A stretch of 64,000 bases of DNA from Halpernia humi (GTDB lineage: Bacteria; Bacteroidota; Bacteroidia; Flavobacteriales; Weeksellaceae), in assembly GCF_900108025.1 (NCBI RefSeq), contig NZ_FNUS01000001.1, positions 930,001 through 994,000 of the forward strand, written 5' to 3'. Position 1 is the first letter of the stretch. Every line of letters starts with the position of its first letter. The notes beneath the pieces were generated by a model. That model saw nothing but the letters and a program-made list of their open reading frames with translations, was not told where the DNA came from and did not search any database. Positions 26,735 through 34,621 of the stretch are shown here, in pieces. The position numbers and the translations under genes were made by a program.

Positions 26735-27193
26735 TTAACTTTTCTTTAATATTCTGTCCAAATTTCTTTTACTCTCTCTGTTTTTTATACTTTCTCTTTT
26801 GTCGTACAGTTTTTTTCCTTTACCGACTGCAATTAACACTTTGGCCTTTCCATTATCATTAATGTATAACTTCAGCGGCACGATAGTGTTACCAACGTCG
26901 TTCAACTTCTTATTAAATTTTAAAAGTTCTTTTTTATGCAATAGCAACTTTCGTTCCCTTTTTGCCTTATGATTATAGAATGTTCCTAATTTATATTCGT
27001 CAATATTCATATTTATAATATAAAGTTCACCTTCTATAAATTGACAAAAAGCCTCGGTAATTGATGCTTTTGAACTACGCAAAGATTTTATTTCTGTACC
27101 TGTAAGCACAATCCCTGCTTCTAACTCATCTAGAAGTTCGTACTCGAAGCGAGCCCGTTTATTAAATATATTAACTGTTTTTTGTATTTTCAT
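26735..27193 (-). CDS. smpB: SsrA-binding protein
   Basis: 152 residues. SmpB binds tmRNA and takes it to stalled ribosomes for trans-translation. Motifs: NKRARFEYELLDELEAGIVLTGTEIKSLR at the N-terminus, YNHKAKRERKLLLHKKEL in the middle and the basic C-terminal tail KGKKLYDKRESIKNRESKR that enters the mRNA channel. Full length. The tmRNA gene ssrA was not found in the window. Confidence 0.97.
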   Translation of the reverse strand: MKIQKTVNIFNKRARFEYELLDELEAGIVLTGTEIKSLRSSKASITEAFCQFIEGELYIINMNIDEYKLGTFYNHKAKRERKLLLHKKELLKFNKKLNDVGNTIVPLKLYINDNGKAKVLIAVGKGKKLYDKRESIKNRESKRNLDRILKKS

Positions 27194-27254
27194 TAATTAA
27201 AACTTTAAAACCTTACTAGACATTTCTATCATATATATAATGCACAAAATTTTG

Positions 27255-27262
27255 TACTTTTG
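27255..27262 (+). promoter_or_regulatory. -7 element of the ABC-F gene
   Basis: TACTTTTG, 20 bases before ATG 27283; no clear -33. Confidence 0.45.
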
Positions 27263-27282
27263 CGCCAAATTTACAAAACAAT

Positions 27283-28905
27283 ATGTTAACAGTATCTAAT
27301 CTATCCCTACAATTCGGCAAAAGAGTTCTTTTTGACGAAGTAAATATAAAATTTACCAAAGGTAATTGCTATGGTATTATCGGTGCAAATGGGGCAGGAA
27401 AATCAACTTTTTTAAAAATTTTAAGTGGAGAACAAGATCCCACGTCAGGAAACGTATCTTTAGAACATGGCAAGAGAATGTCCGTTTTAGAACAAAATCA
27501 CTTTGCCTATGATAATTTCACAGTTCTTGATACTATTTTAAGAGGCAACAAGAAATTATTTGAGATAAAAGAAGAAATGGATGCTCTTTATGCAAAAGAA
27601 GATTTTTCTGACGCAGACGGTATAAAAGCTGGTGAACTTGGAGTGATCTATGAAGAAATGGGTGGTTGGAACGCAGAATCTGATGCGCAAACCATGCTTT
27701 CTAATGTTGATATTTCTGAAGATATGCATTACCAAATGATGTCTGAACTAGAAAATAAAGATAAAGTACGCGTCCTATTGGCGCAGGCGCTTTTTGGGAG
27801 TCCAGATGTTTTAATTTTGGATGAGCCAACAAATGATTTGGATATCCAAACAATTTCTTGGTTAGAAGATTTCCTATCAACTTACGAAAACACGGTAATT
27901 GTAGTTTCGCACGACCGTCACTTTTTGGATACGGTTTGTACTCATATTGGCGATTTAGATTTTTCTAAATTAAATCTTTACACTGGTAATTACTCCTTCT
28001 GGTACCAAGCTTCGCAATTAGCCACACGCCAAAAGCAGCAAGCCAATAAAAAAGCAGAAGATAAGAAAAAAGAACTTCAAGATTTTATCGCCCGTTTTAG
28101 TTCTAATGTTGCAAAAGCCAAGCAAGCAACCGCTCGAAAAAAAATGATCGATAAATTAAACATCGAAGATATAAAGCCGAGTTCTAGAAGATATCCAGCA
28201 ATTATTTTTGATACCGAAAGACAAGCGGGAGATCAAATTTTAGAAATTAAAAATCTAGAAAAAACCAAAGATGGTGAATTGCTATTCTCCAACATTGATC
28301 TTAATTTAAAAAATGGCGATAAAGTAGCTGTAATATCTAAAAATTCATTAGCAATAACAGAATTTTTCGAAATTTTAACTGAGAATGCAACAGCAGACAA
28401 AGGCAATTTCAATTGGGGAATTACCACCACACAATCTTATATGCCTTTAGATAACACAGAATTTTTTAAAGAAAACATTAATTTAGTAGATTGGCTTCGG
28501 CAATACACCAAAAACGATGAAGAACGCCATGAAGAATACATGCGTGGTTTTTTAGGCAAAATGCTATTCTCTGGAGACGAAGCCTTAAAATCTTGCACCG
28601 TGCTTTCTGGAGGTGAAAAAATGAGATGCATGTTTTCTAGAATGATGCTGCAACGCGCTAATTTCCTTTTACTTAATGAGCCAACAAACCACTTAGATCT
28701 AGAAAGCATTACCACACTAAATAACTCCTTGGTAAACTTTAAAGGAGGGATTCTTCTTGCTTCACACGATCACGAAATGCTTGAAACCGTTTGTAACAGA
28801 ATTATCGAACTTACGCCAAAAGGAATTATTGACCGCGAAATGACTTATGACGAATATTTAACAGACAAAAAAGTAAAAGAACTGCAAGCGGAAATGTACG
28901 CTTAA
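27283..28905 (+). CDS. ABC-F ATPase, YbiT-like, with one degenerate ATP site
   Basis: 540 residues with two ATP-binding cassettes joined by a basic linker (about 240-310) and no membrane segment; ABC-F proteins act on the ribosome. NBD1 has an intact Walker A (GANGAGKST, 34-42) and Walker B with catalytic Glu (LILDEP, Glu181), but its signature is SELENKDK (154-161) instead of LSGGEK. NBD2 has an intact signature LSGGEK (441-446), but its Walker A is replaced by SKNSLAIT (352-359) and the Walker B Asp is Asn (LLLNEP, Asn465). One composite site (NBD1 Walker A with NBD2 signature) should therefore work and the other should not. The family name YbiT is from overall similarity. Probable role: ribosome-associated translation factor. 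Confidence 0.9.
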   Translation: MLTVSNLSLQFGKRVLFDEVNIKFTKGNCYGIIGANGAGKSTFLKILSGEQDPTSGNVSLEHGKRMSVLEQNHFAYDNFTVLDTILRGNKKLFEIKEEMDALYAKEDFSDADGIKAGELGVIYEEMGGWNAESDAQTMLSNVDISEDMHYQMMSELENKDKVRVLLAQALFGSPDVLILDEPTNDLDIQTISWLEDFLSTYENTVIVVSHDRHFLDTVCTHIGDLDFSKLNLYTGNYSFWYQASQLATRQKQQANKKAEDKKKELQDFIARFSSNVAKAKQATARKKMIDKLNIEDIKPSSRRYPAIIFDTERQAGDQILEIKNLEKTKDGELLFSNIDLNLKNGDKVAVISKNSLAITEFFEILTENATADKGNFNWGITTTQSYMPLDNTEFFKENINLVDWLRQYTKNDEERHEEYMRGFLGKMLFSGDEALKSCTVLSGGEKMRCMFSRMMLQRANFLLLNEPTNHLDLESITTLNNSLVNFKGGILLASHDHEMLETVCNRIIELTPKGIIDREMTYDEYLTDKKVKELQAEMYA

Positions 28906-28997
28906 GTTTTTATTATAAATTAAACCTATTTTAAACTTTTTAGAAAGCAATTTAATTCTTTTTGTTTGTGTAGTTTTTCCGCTAAAGTCGGGCTACA

Positions 28998-29037
28998 AAA
29001 AAAATCCCTTTCAACCTTAAATTTGAAAGGGATTTTT
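28998..29037. terminator. Terminator after the ABC-F gene
   Basis: aaaatccctttcaa / ttgaaagggatttt stem with loop ccttaaat and flanking A and T runs, about 90 bases after the stop codon. Confidence 0.8.
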
Positions 29038-29074
29038 GTAGAAAACATGCAAACAAAACTATATTTTTTTTCCG

Positions 29075-29082
29075 TATTTTTG
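29075..29082 (+). promoter_or_regulatory. -7 element of recJ, very close to the start codon
   Basis: TATTTTTG ends only four bases before ATG 29087, so the transcript should start at or next to the start codon. No -33 TTTG at the usual position. Confidence 0.5.
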
Positions 29083-29086
29083 TAAA

Positions 29087-30799
29087 ATGAGTCAAAAATG
29101 GATTTTTCACGAAGCGCCCGCCGAAGAAAGTGTAGATGCAATCGCCTCTTCTCTCGGTTTTGGAGAGTTAGAATCCAAAATATTAATTTTAAGAGGAATA
29201 GATAATTATAACAAAGCACGCGAATTTTTCAAACCAAATTTAGGCGATATTCACAATCCATTCCTAATGGCAGATATGCAATCTGCCGTCGAGCGCATTG
29301 CAACAGCCATAGAAAACGGAGAAAAAATACTCGTTTTTGGCGATTATGATGTTGATGGCACAACAGCCGTTGCTCTGATGTATCTTTATTTATCTAAAAT
29401 AGTTCATAAAAAATATTTAGATTACTACATCCCAGATCGTAATGTAGAAGGTTATGGCATTTCTATTGACGGCATCAATTTCGCCAAAGAAAACGGATTT
29501 TCATTAATTATAGCCTTAGATTGCGGCATCAAATCTTTAGATAAAATAGATTATGCCAACGCACTGGATATAGATTTCATCATCTGTGATCACCATTTAC
29601 CAGGTGATGAAATTCCAAAAGCAGTTGCTGTTTTAGATCCAAAACGGAACGATTGCAGATATCCCTTCAAAGAACTTTCTGGCTGTGGCGTTGGTTTTAA
29701 ATTGTGCCAAGGATTAAATACCATTTATAAAGTTCCCGAAAGCGAACTTTTTGAATTAACCGATTTACTAGCTATATCCATCGCTGCCGATATCGTTTCT
29801 ATGACGGGCGAAAACCGAGTTTTGGCCAAACAAGGATTAAAAATTTTAAGAAAAACCAGAAATATCGGTTTGCGTTTATTAATCCCCGAAGAAAAATTAT
29901 CCACTTTTGAAATCTCAAATATTGTTTTTGAGATTGCCCCAAAAATCAATGCAGCGGGCAGAATTTCCCACGGCAAAGCGGCAGTAGAATTAATGGTTTC
30001 TGATAATTTGAAACACGCCCACGAAATCGTGAGTAATATTTTAGACTTGAACACCTCGCGTCGCGAGTTAGACAGCTTCAGTACCGTTCAGGCTTTAGAA
30101 CAAATTATTGAAACCAATCAAGTTAATAATTTTTCCACCGTCGTTTACGGCCCAGGTTGGAACAAAGGCGTTATTGGGATTGTAGCATCGCGTTTAACTG
30201 AAACTTATTATAAGCCCACTTTGGTTTTCACCGACGGCAACAATGGCGAGTTGGTTGCTTCAGCACGTTCTGTGGCAGATTTTGATGTGCATGCTGCATT
30301 AGACAAATGCTCAGATTTATTTTTAAGATTTGGCGGCCATCCTGCTGCTGCAGGACTTTCTATGGAAAAAGAGAAGTTCGAAAAATTTAAAATTAAATTT
30401 GAAAAAACAGTCTCCGAACAAATACAAGAACATCAAAAAAGACCTTCTTTAAAAATAGACTCAGAAATTAAAATTAAAGATTTAGATAAAGAATTCTTTA
30501 GTTTTCTGCGCAGATTAGCGCCTTTCGGCCCTGGAAATATGAAGCCCATTTTAGTTTTGAGAAATCTAAAAATTTCTGGCTATTTAAAAATGATAGGAAA
30601 AGATGATGCGCATTTGAAATTTAACATTTTAAACCCAAGCACAGGAAAAACCATTGAATGCCTTGGTTTTAAAATGGGAAAAATGGCAGAAAATTTTAGA
30701 ACTAAAAAATTCGATCTCGCCTTCACTGTAGATGAAAATAATTGGCGCGGAAATGTTACTTATTTCCTCAATATCAGAGATGTGAAATTTTTGTCTTAA
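29087..30799 (+). CDS. recJ: Single-stranded-DNA-specific exonuclease RecJ
   Basis: 570-residue DHH-family 5'-3' exonuclease used in recombinational and mismatch repair. Motif I GDYDVDGTTA (about 85-94), motif II ALDCGIKS (143-150), motif III CDHHLPG (Asp168-His-His), LSGCGVGFKLCQ, the helix AAGRISHGKAAVELM, and the DHHA1 part with GPGWNKGVIGIVASRL and GGHPAAAGLSM. All metal ligands of the family are visible. First gene of a short co-directional run with nadD (60-base gap) and a DUF3817 gene. Confidence 0.97.
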   Translation: MSQKWIFHEAPAEESVDAIASSLGFGELESKILILRGIDNYNKAREFFKPNLGDIHNPFLMADMQSAVERIATAIENGEKILVFGDYDVDGTTAVALMYLYLSKIVHKKYLDYYIPDRNVEGYGISIDGINFAKENGFSLIIALDCGIKSLDKIDYANALDIDFIICDHHLPGDEIPKAVAVLDPKRNDCRYPFKELSGCGVGFKLCQGLNTIYKVPESELFELTDLLAISIAADIVSMTGENRVLAKQGLKILRKTRNIGLRLLIPEEKLSTFEISNIVFEIAPKINAAGRISHGKAAVELMVSDNLKHAHEIVSNILDLNTSRRELDSFSTVQALEQIIETNQVNNFSTVVYGPGWNKGVIGIVASRLTETYYKPTLVFTDGNNGELVASARSVADFDVHAALDKCSDLFLRFGGHPAAAGLSMEKEKFEKFKIKFEKTVSEQIQEHQKRPSLKIDSEIKIKDLDKEFFSFLRRLAPFGPGNMKPILVLRNLKISGYLKMIGKDDAHLKFNILNPSTGKTIECLGFKMGKMAENFRTKKFDLAFTVDENNWRGNVTYFLNIRDVKFLS

Positions 30800-30859
30800 C
30801 GTTGTTAAATTGTTAAGAAATTTTATTTAAAATTCGTGAGTTAGTGGCAAAATTTTAAA

Positions 30860-31441
30860 ATGAAAAAAATCGGTTTATTTTTCGGCTCCTTTAATCCAAT
30901 CCACATCGGACATCTGATTTTGGCCAACTATATCTTGGAAAATACCGATATGGATGAACTTTGGTTCGTTGTTTCGCCGCAAAATCCCTTCAAAGAAAAA
31001 AAATCACTTTTGAATGACCATAATAGATTAGCTATGGTGAGATTGGCGATAAAAAACTATCCGCAAATGCGCGCTTCTAATATAGAGTTTTCTCTGCCAA
31101 CTCCCTCATATACAATAGATACTTTAATATATTTAAAAGAAAAATATCCAAAAAATTCTTTTTCATTAATCATGGGCGAAGATAATCTCAAAAGTTTGCA
31201 CAAATGGAAAAATTTTGAACTTTTAATTAAAAATTATCAAATCATAGTTTATCCGAGAACATCTAGTGAAGAACGACCAGAAATCACTTGGAATCAGGAA
31301 AATATTCATCGTATTTCTGCGCCAATTATAGAACTTTCTGCCACGGAAATCCGCCGAATGATTAGGGATAAAAAAAACGTGAGACCTATGTTGCCGCCCG
31401 AGGTTTTTGAATATTTGGATGGTAGCAATTTCTATAGATAA
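30860..31441 (+). CDS. nadD: Nicotinate-nucleotide adenylyltransferase
   Basis: 193 residues. Joins ATP and nicotinate mononucleotide to deamido-NAD in NAD synthesis. Nucleotidyltransferase motifs: GLFFGSFNPIHIGHLILAN (H-x-G-H), FVVSPQNPFKEKK, LIMGEDNLKSLHKWKNFE and ISATEIR-like LSATEIRRMI near the C-terminus. Normal length. Probably read from the recJ transcript. Confidence 0.96.
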   Translation: MKKIGLFFGSFNPIHIGHLILANYILENTDMDELWFVVSPQNPFKEKKSLLNDHNRLAMVRLAIKNYPQMRASNIEFSLPTPSYTIDTLIYLKEKYPKNSFSLIMGEDNLKSLHKWKNFELLIKNYQIIVYPRTSSEERPEITWNQENIHRISAPIIELSATEIRRMIRDKKNVRPMLPPEVFEYLDGSNFYR

Positions 31442-31506
31442 TTTTAGATAAAAGATGCAAAGATAATAGACAATTAAATTGTAGATTTAACTTTTAATAC
31501 AAATAA

Positions 31507-31848
31507 ATGGATTTTATAGATAAATTTTTCGCAAAATATTCAGAAGATAAATTAGTGCGCTATTTCAAGATTTTTTCTGTGGGAGAAGGTATTACTTGCT
31601 TTCTTCTTTATATAATTGCAATGCCGCTAAAACTCTATTTTCCGGAAGAGAATTTCGCACTTATTTTCATTATAATTGTTGGTAATATCCACGGCTTATT
31701 TTTCACATTATACCTTATATTTTGTCTGCCGATGCGCAAAATTTTTGTTTGGGACGACGAAGATTTCGTTTTTGCACTGCTTTCTGCTTTTTTCCCATTT
31801 GCCACTATTTGGATAGAGCGAAAATTCACAAAGCTAGATCGCGATTGA
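31507..31848 (+). CDS. DUF3817 small membrane protein
   Basis: 113 residues with three hydrophobic segments (about 20-43, 52-74 and 88-103). Family-like features are FKIFSVGEGITCFLLYIIAMPLKL and GNIHGLFFTLYLIF, followed by a last segment next to WIERKF. Function unknown. Last gene of the recJ-nadD run. Confidence 0.78.
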   Translation: MDFIDKFFAKYSEDKLVRYFKIFSVGEGITCFLLYIIAMPLKLYFPEENFALIFIIIVGNIHGLFFTLYLIFCLPMRKIFVWDDEDFVFALLSAFFPFATIWIERKFTKLDRD

Positions 31849-31913
31849 TAATTTTTACAAATTTGAACTATAAATTTTTTACAGTTTCTATTGCATAAAA
31901 TTTTTGCACGAAT

Positions 31914-33338
31914 TTACGGTTTTACCAAACTGTTTATCATTCCATTAAAAATAAAATAATGAAAAGGTAAAACACTGTACCAATACAACCTACCAGAAAG
32001 TCCTAAAGGTCTGTAAATCGCAGTTTGATGCAATATTCCATCCACTATTTTAAATTCTAACCATGCTTCTCCGGGTAATTTCATCTCGGCAAAAAGCAGC
32101 AATTTTTTTTCTTTTTTATTGGCATAAAGTACGCGCCAAAAATCCAAAGTATCGCCCGCTTCCAAATAATTGAGGTTTCTTCGGCCACGACGCAAACCTA
32201 CGCCGCCAAATAATTTATCAATAAAACCCCGAATAGACCACAGAAAATCGCCGTAATACCAACCGTTTTGTCCACCAATAGAAAAAATTCTATCTAAAGT
32301 TTTTTCTTCATCTATAACTTTTCGCACTTTTACATCCCTAAAACAGCCGTATTTCGGCACTTCCATATATTGCCAAACATTTTTTTCATGAAAATTTTCT
32401 GTAAAAGAATCGTACCAACTAGAGAGCACATCATTTTGTTTTATCTTATCAAATGCCAACTCTAGGGCTTCTTTGTAATCTAAAAGTTCAATCCCTAAAA
32501 TTTCTGCTAAATTATTTTCTTTTGCAACCACATCAATTTTCATACTATTTACGAGATTTTTTGCCAAAGGATATGAAGTTGATGTGACGAAATAAAGCCA
32601 ATAAGAAGATAATTTTGGCGTCATCACCGGAACCGTAATAATGCGGCGTTTTAACTTTCGAACTTCAGCAAATTTCAACATCATTTCTTTGTAAGTTAAA
32701 ACTTCAGTTCCCGCGATATCAAAGGATTTGTTGAATGTATAAGTGTTTAAAAGAGATTTTACTAAAAACTGAATCACGTTACGAATCGCAATTGGTTGGC
32801 ATTTTGTTTTCACCCAAATTGGCGTAATCATCACGGGCAATTTCTCTACCAAATCTCGGATAATTTCAAAAGAAGCGCTACCTGAACCCACGATAATTCC
32901 CGCTCGCAAAGCGGTTAAAGCGTATTTTGAACTTTCTAATGTTTCTTCTACTTGCTTTCTAGAACTCAAATGTTTAGAAAGATGCTCATTATTGACAATT
33001 CCCGTAAGATATATGACCTGTTTTGCGTCGGTTTTTTCTATAAATTTTTTAAAATTAATGGCAGAATCCCGCTCCATTTTCTCAAAATCGCCAGTCGTGG
33101 TGCTCATTGAATGGATTAAATAGTAAGCCGCTTCAATATCCTTCGGAATATTTTCTAAAGTTTCTGGAATTAAAAAATCGGTATGGATCACTTCAATAGA
33201 ACCCTTGCGCAAATCAAAATCTTCATTAAATCTTGGCAAATCGCGCACACCACAAACCACGTGATGACCGTCATCTAAAAGCTGAATCAACAATCTTTTA
33301 CCGATATAACCTGTAACGCCTGTAAGTAATATTTTCAT
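31914..33338 (-). CDS. NAD(P)-binding SDR-type protein with C-terminal DUF2867 domain
   Basis: 474 residues. The N-terminal ~300 residues are an extended-SDR Rossmann fold (LLTGVTGYIGKRLLIQLLDDGH, glycine motif TGxxGxxG; LTGIVN; LRAGIIVGSGSASFEI; PIAIRNVIQFLV). The C-terminal part (from about 320) is DUF2867-like (GGQNGWYYGDFLWSIRGFIDKLFGGVGLRRGRR, DTLDFWRV, PGEAWLEF, QTAIYRPLGLSGRLYWYSVLPFH). A Tyr-x3-Lys catalytic pair is not clear, so the protein may bind the cofactor without acting as a normal dehydrogenase. Substrate unknown. Confidence 0.82.
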   Translation of the reverse strand: MKILLTGVTGYIGKRLLIQLLDDGHHVVCGVRDLPRFNEDFDLRKGSIEVIHTDFLIPETLENIPKDIEAAYYLIHSMSTTTGDFEKMERDSAINFKKFIEKTDAKQVIYLTGIVNNEHLSKHLSSRKQVEETLESSKYALTALRAGIIVGSGSASFEIIRDLVEKLPVMITPIWVKTKCQPIAIRNVIQFLVKSLLNTYTFNKSFDIAGTEVLTYKEMMLKFAEVRKLKRRIITVPVMTPKLSSYWLYFVTSTSYPLAKNLVNSMKIDVVAKENNLAEILGIELLDYKEALELAFDKIKQNDVLSSWYDSFTENFHEKNVWQYMEVPKYGCFRDVKVRKVIDEEKTLDRIFSIGGQNGWYYGDFLWSIRGFIDKLFGGVGLRRGRRNLNYLEAGDTLDFWRVLYANKKEKKLLLFAEMKLPGEAWLEFKIVDGILHQTAIYRPLGLSGRLYWYSVLPFHYFIFNGMINSLVKP

Positions 33339-33405
33339 ACTATTTTTTTATAAAAGTACGATTTTCTTACTTTACTAAATAAAAAATGGTAAATTTTGAA
33401 AATTG

Positions 33406-33906
33406 CTAAAACTCCTGAAACAAATACCGATTTGGATAGTTTAATTGTGAAGATTTTCGCACACCATTTACAATAATATGTACGATATTCATTTGATCAT
33501 CAAAATAATTATACATTAAACTTACCGCCGTTTCCACTTTTTTTGGATTTTCAATAGGTGAAGATTCTAAATAAATATCCACCGATTCTGCATCTTCTTC
33601 AAAGCCTAAATAATTAAGTTTAATGAATTGATTATTTACTTTTAATTTCAAATATTCCCCGCAATACTCTTTTAATAATTGATTAATTTGCTCTTTAAAT
33701 TTTTTATCATTAAAACGGATTTCCTTTCCGTATTTATCATTCAAAGCATTTTCTAAATCATCCAAAAAAAACTTGGCAGAAACCTCAAAAGTTTTTGATT
33801 TTTCGTTGTACTTAAACTCCACGGAACCCACGTGATAGGGATGTTTTTCTTTAGCAAAAGCAGAAATAGCAAACAATAAAGTGAAGAATATTAGTAATTT
33901 TCGCAT
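33406..33906 (-). CDS. DUF6702 exported protein
   Basis: 166 residues from Met at 33906, which begins a signal peptide (MRKLLIFFTLLFAISAFA); an in-frame upstream Met at 33966 would put 20 unrelated residues in front and lies upstream of the -7 element. The mature part starts KEKHPYHVGSVEFKYNEKSKTFEVSAKFFLDDLENAL and ends with the conserved NRYLFQEF-like stretch. The family is found beside HupE/UreJ and M1 peptidase genes in Bacteroidota. The HupE/UreJ gene here is divergent (gap 54 bases). Function unknown. Confidence 0.78.
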   Translation of the reverse strand: MRKLLIFFTLLFAISAFAKEKHPYHVGSVEFKYNEKSKTFEVSAKFFLDDLENALNDKYGKEIRFNDKKFKEQINQLLKEYCGEYLKLKVNNQFIKLNYLGFEEDAESVDIYLESSPIENPKKVETAVSLMYNYFDDQMNIVHIIVNGVRKSSQLNYPNRYLFQEF

Positions 33907-33909
33907 AGC

Positions 33910-33917
33910 CAAAAATA
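33910..33917 (-). promoter_or_regulatory. -7 element of the DUF6702 gene, next to its start codon
   Basis: TATTTTTG on the minus strand ends three bases before ATG 33906. No -33 TTTG found. The mRNA would be leaderless if this is the promoter. Confidence 0.4.
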
Positions 33918-33960
33918 AAGATAAAATTTGTATTATCGCACTTTGTAAAATATTTATAAA

Positions 33961-34548
33961 ATGCAAGGCTTTTTCTTTTATTTAAAACTTGGTTGGTCGC
34001 ATATTATTTCTTGGGACGCATTAGACCATCAATTATTTATTTTGGCTTTGGTGGCCGTTTATACTTTAAAAGATGTAAAAAAAGTACTAATTTTAGTTAC
34101 TGCATTTACCATTGGGCATTCTATTACTTTGGTTTTAAGTATTTTAGACATTGTGCGTTTTCCTAGTAACTGGGTAGAATTTCTGATTCCAATAACGATA
34201 GTTTTAACGGCGTTTGGAAATATTTTTATGTTTAAACACAGGCAGAAATTAATGAAACTGAATTATTTTTTAGCCTTAATATTTGGCCTCATTCACGGGA
34301 TGGGTTTTGCAAACTCGGCAAGGATGATGATTTCTAGTGAGCAAAATATTGCGGCGCCACTTTTTGGTTTTAATATTGGTTTAGAATTGGGGCAAATTGC
34401 TGTAGTTATTTTAATTTTAAGTTTACAATTTTTATTGATGAGATACTTAAAATTACACAAAAAATATTGGCTTATTGTGGCTTCTGGTATTGCACTTATA
34501 ATTTCACTTATAATGGCGATTGAGCGTGTTCCGTATGGGTTATCATAA
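33961..34548 (+). CDS. HupE/UreJ family membrane protein
   Basis: 195 residues with about six hydrophobic segments. Conserved HupE/UreJ-type features are AWDALDHQLF-like SWDALDHQLFILALVAV, FTIGHSITL, GLIHGMGFANSARM and the GFNIGLELGQIAVV stretch. His and Asp in these motifs suggest metal handling; HupE and UreJ proteins are thought to move nickel or related metals, but this has not been shown for the Bacteroidota group. Divergent from the DUF6702 gene and followed by an M1 peptidase. Confidence 0.85.
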   Translation: MQGFFFYLKLGWSHIISWDALDHQLFILALVAVYTLKDVKKVLILVTAFTIGHSITLVLSILDIVRFPSNWVEFLIPITIVLTAFGNIFMFKHRQKLMKLNYFLALIFGLIHGMGFANSARMMISSEQNIAAPLFGFNIGLELGQIAVVILILSLQFLLMRYLKLHKKYWLIVASGIALIISLIMAIERVPYGLS

Positions 34549-34551
34549 AGT

Positions 34552-34584
34552 TTTGTTAAAATCCATTTATTTTAATTACATTTG
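34552..34584 (+). promoter_or_regulatory. Promoter of the M1 peptidase
   Basis: TTTG (34552-34555), 21-base spacer, TACATTTG (34577-34584), then a 37-base leader to ATG 34622. Good match to the Bacteroidota pattern. Confidence 0.65.
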
Positions 34585-34621
34585 AAACGCAAAAAAATAT
34601 CAAGAAAAACAACGCTTAACT

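Noticed and set aside
28926-29219. 97-codon minus-strand frame between the ABC-F gene and recJ
   Set aside because: It covers the terminator and the recJ start and has no protein-like features.
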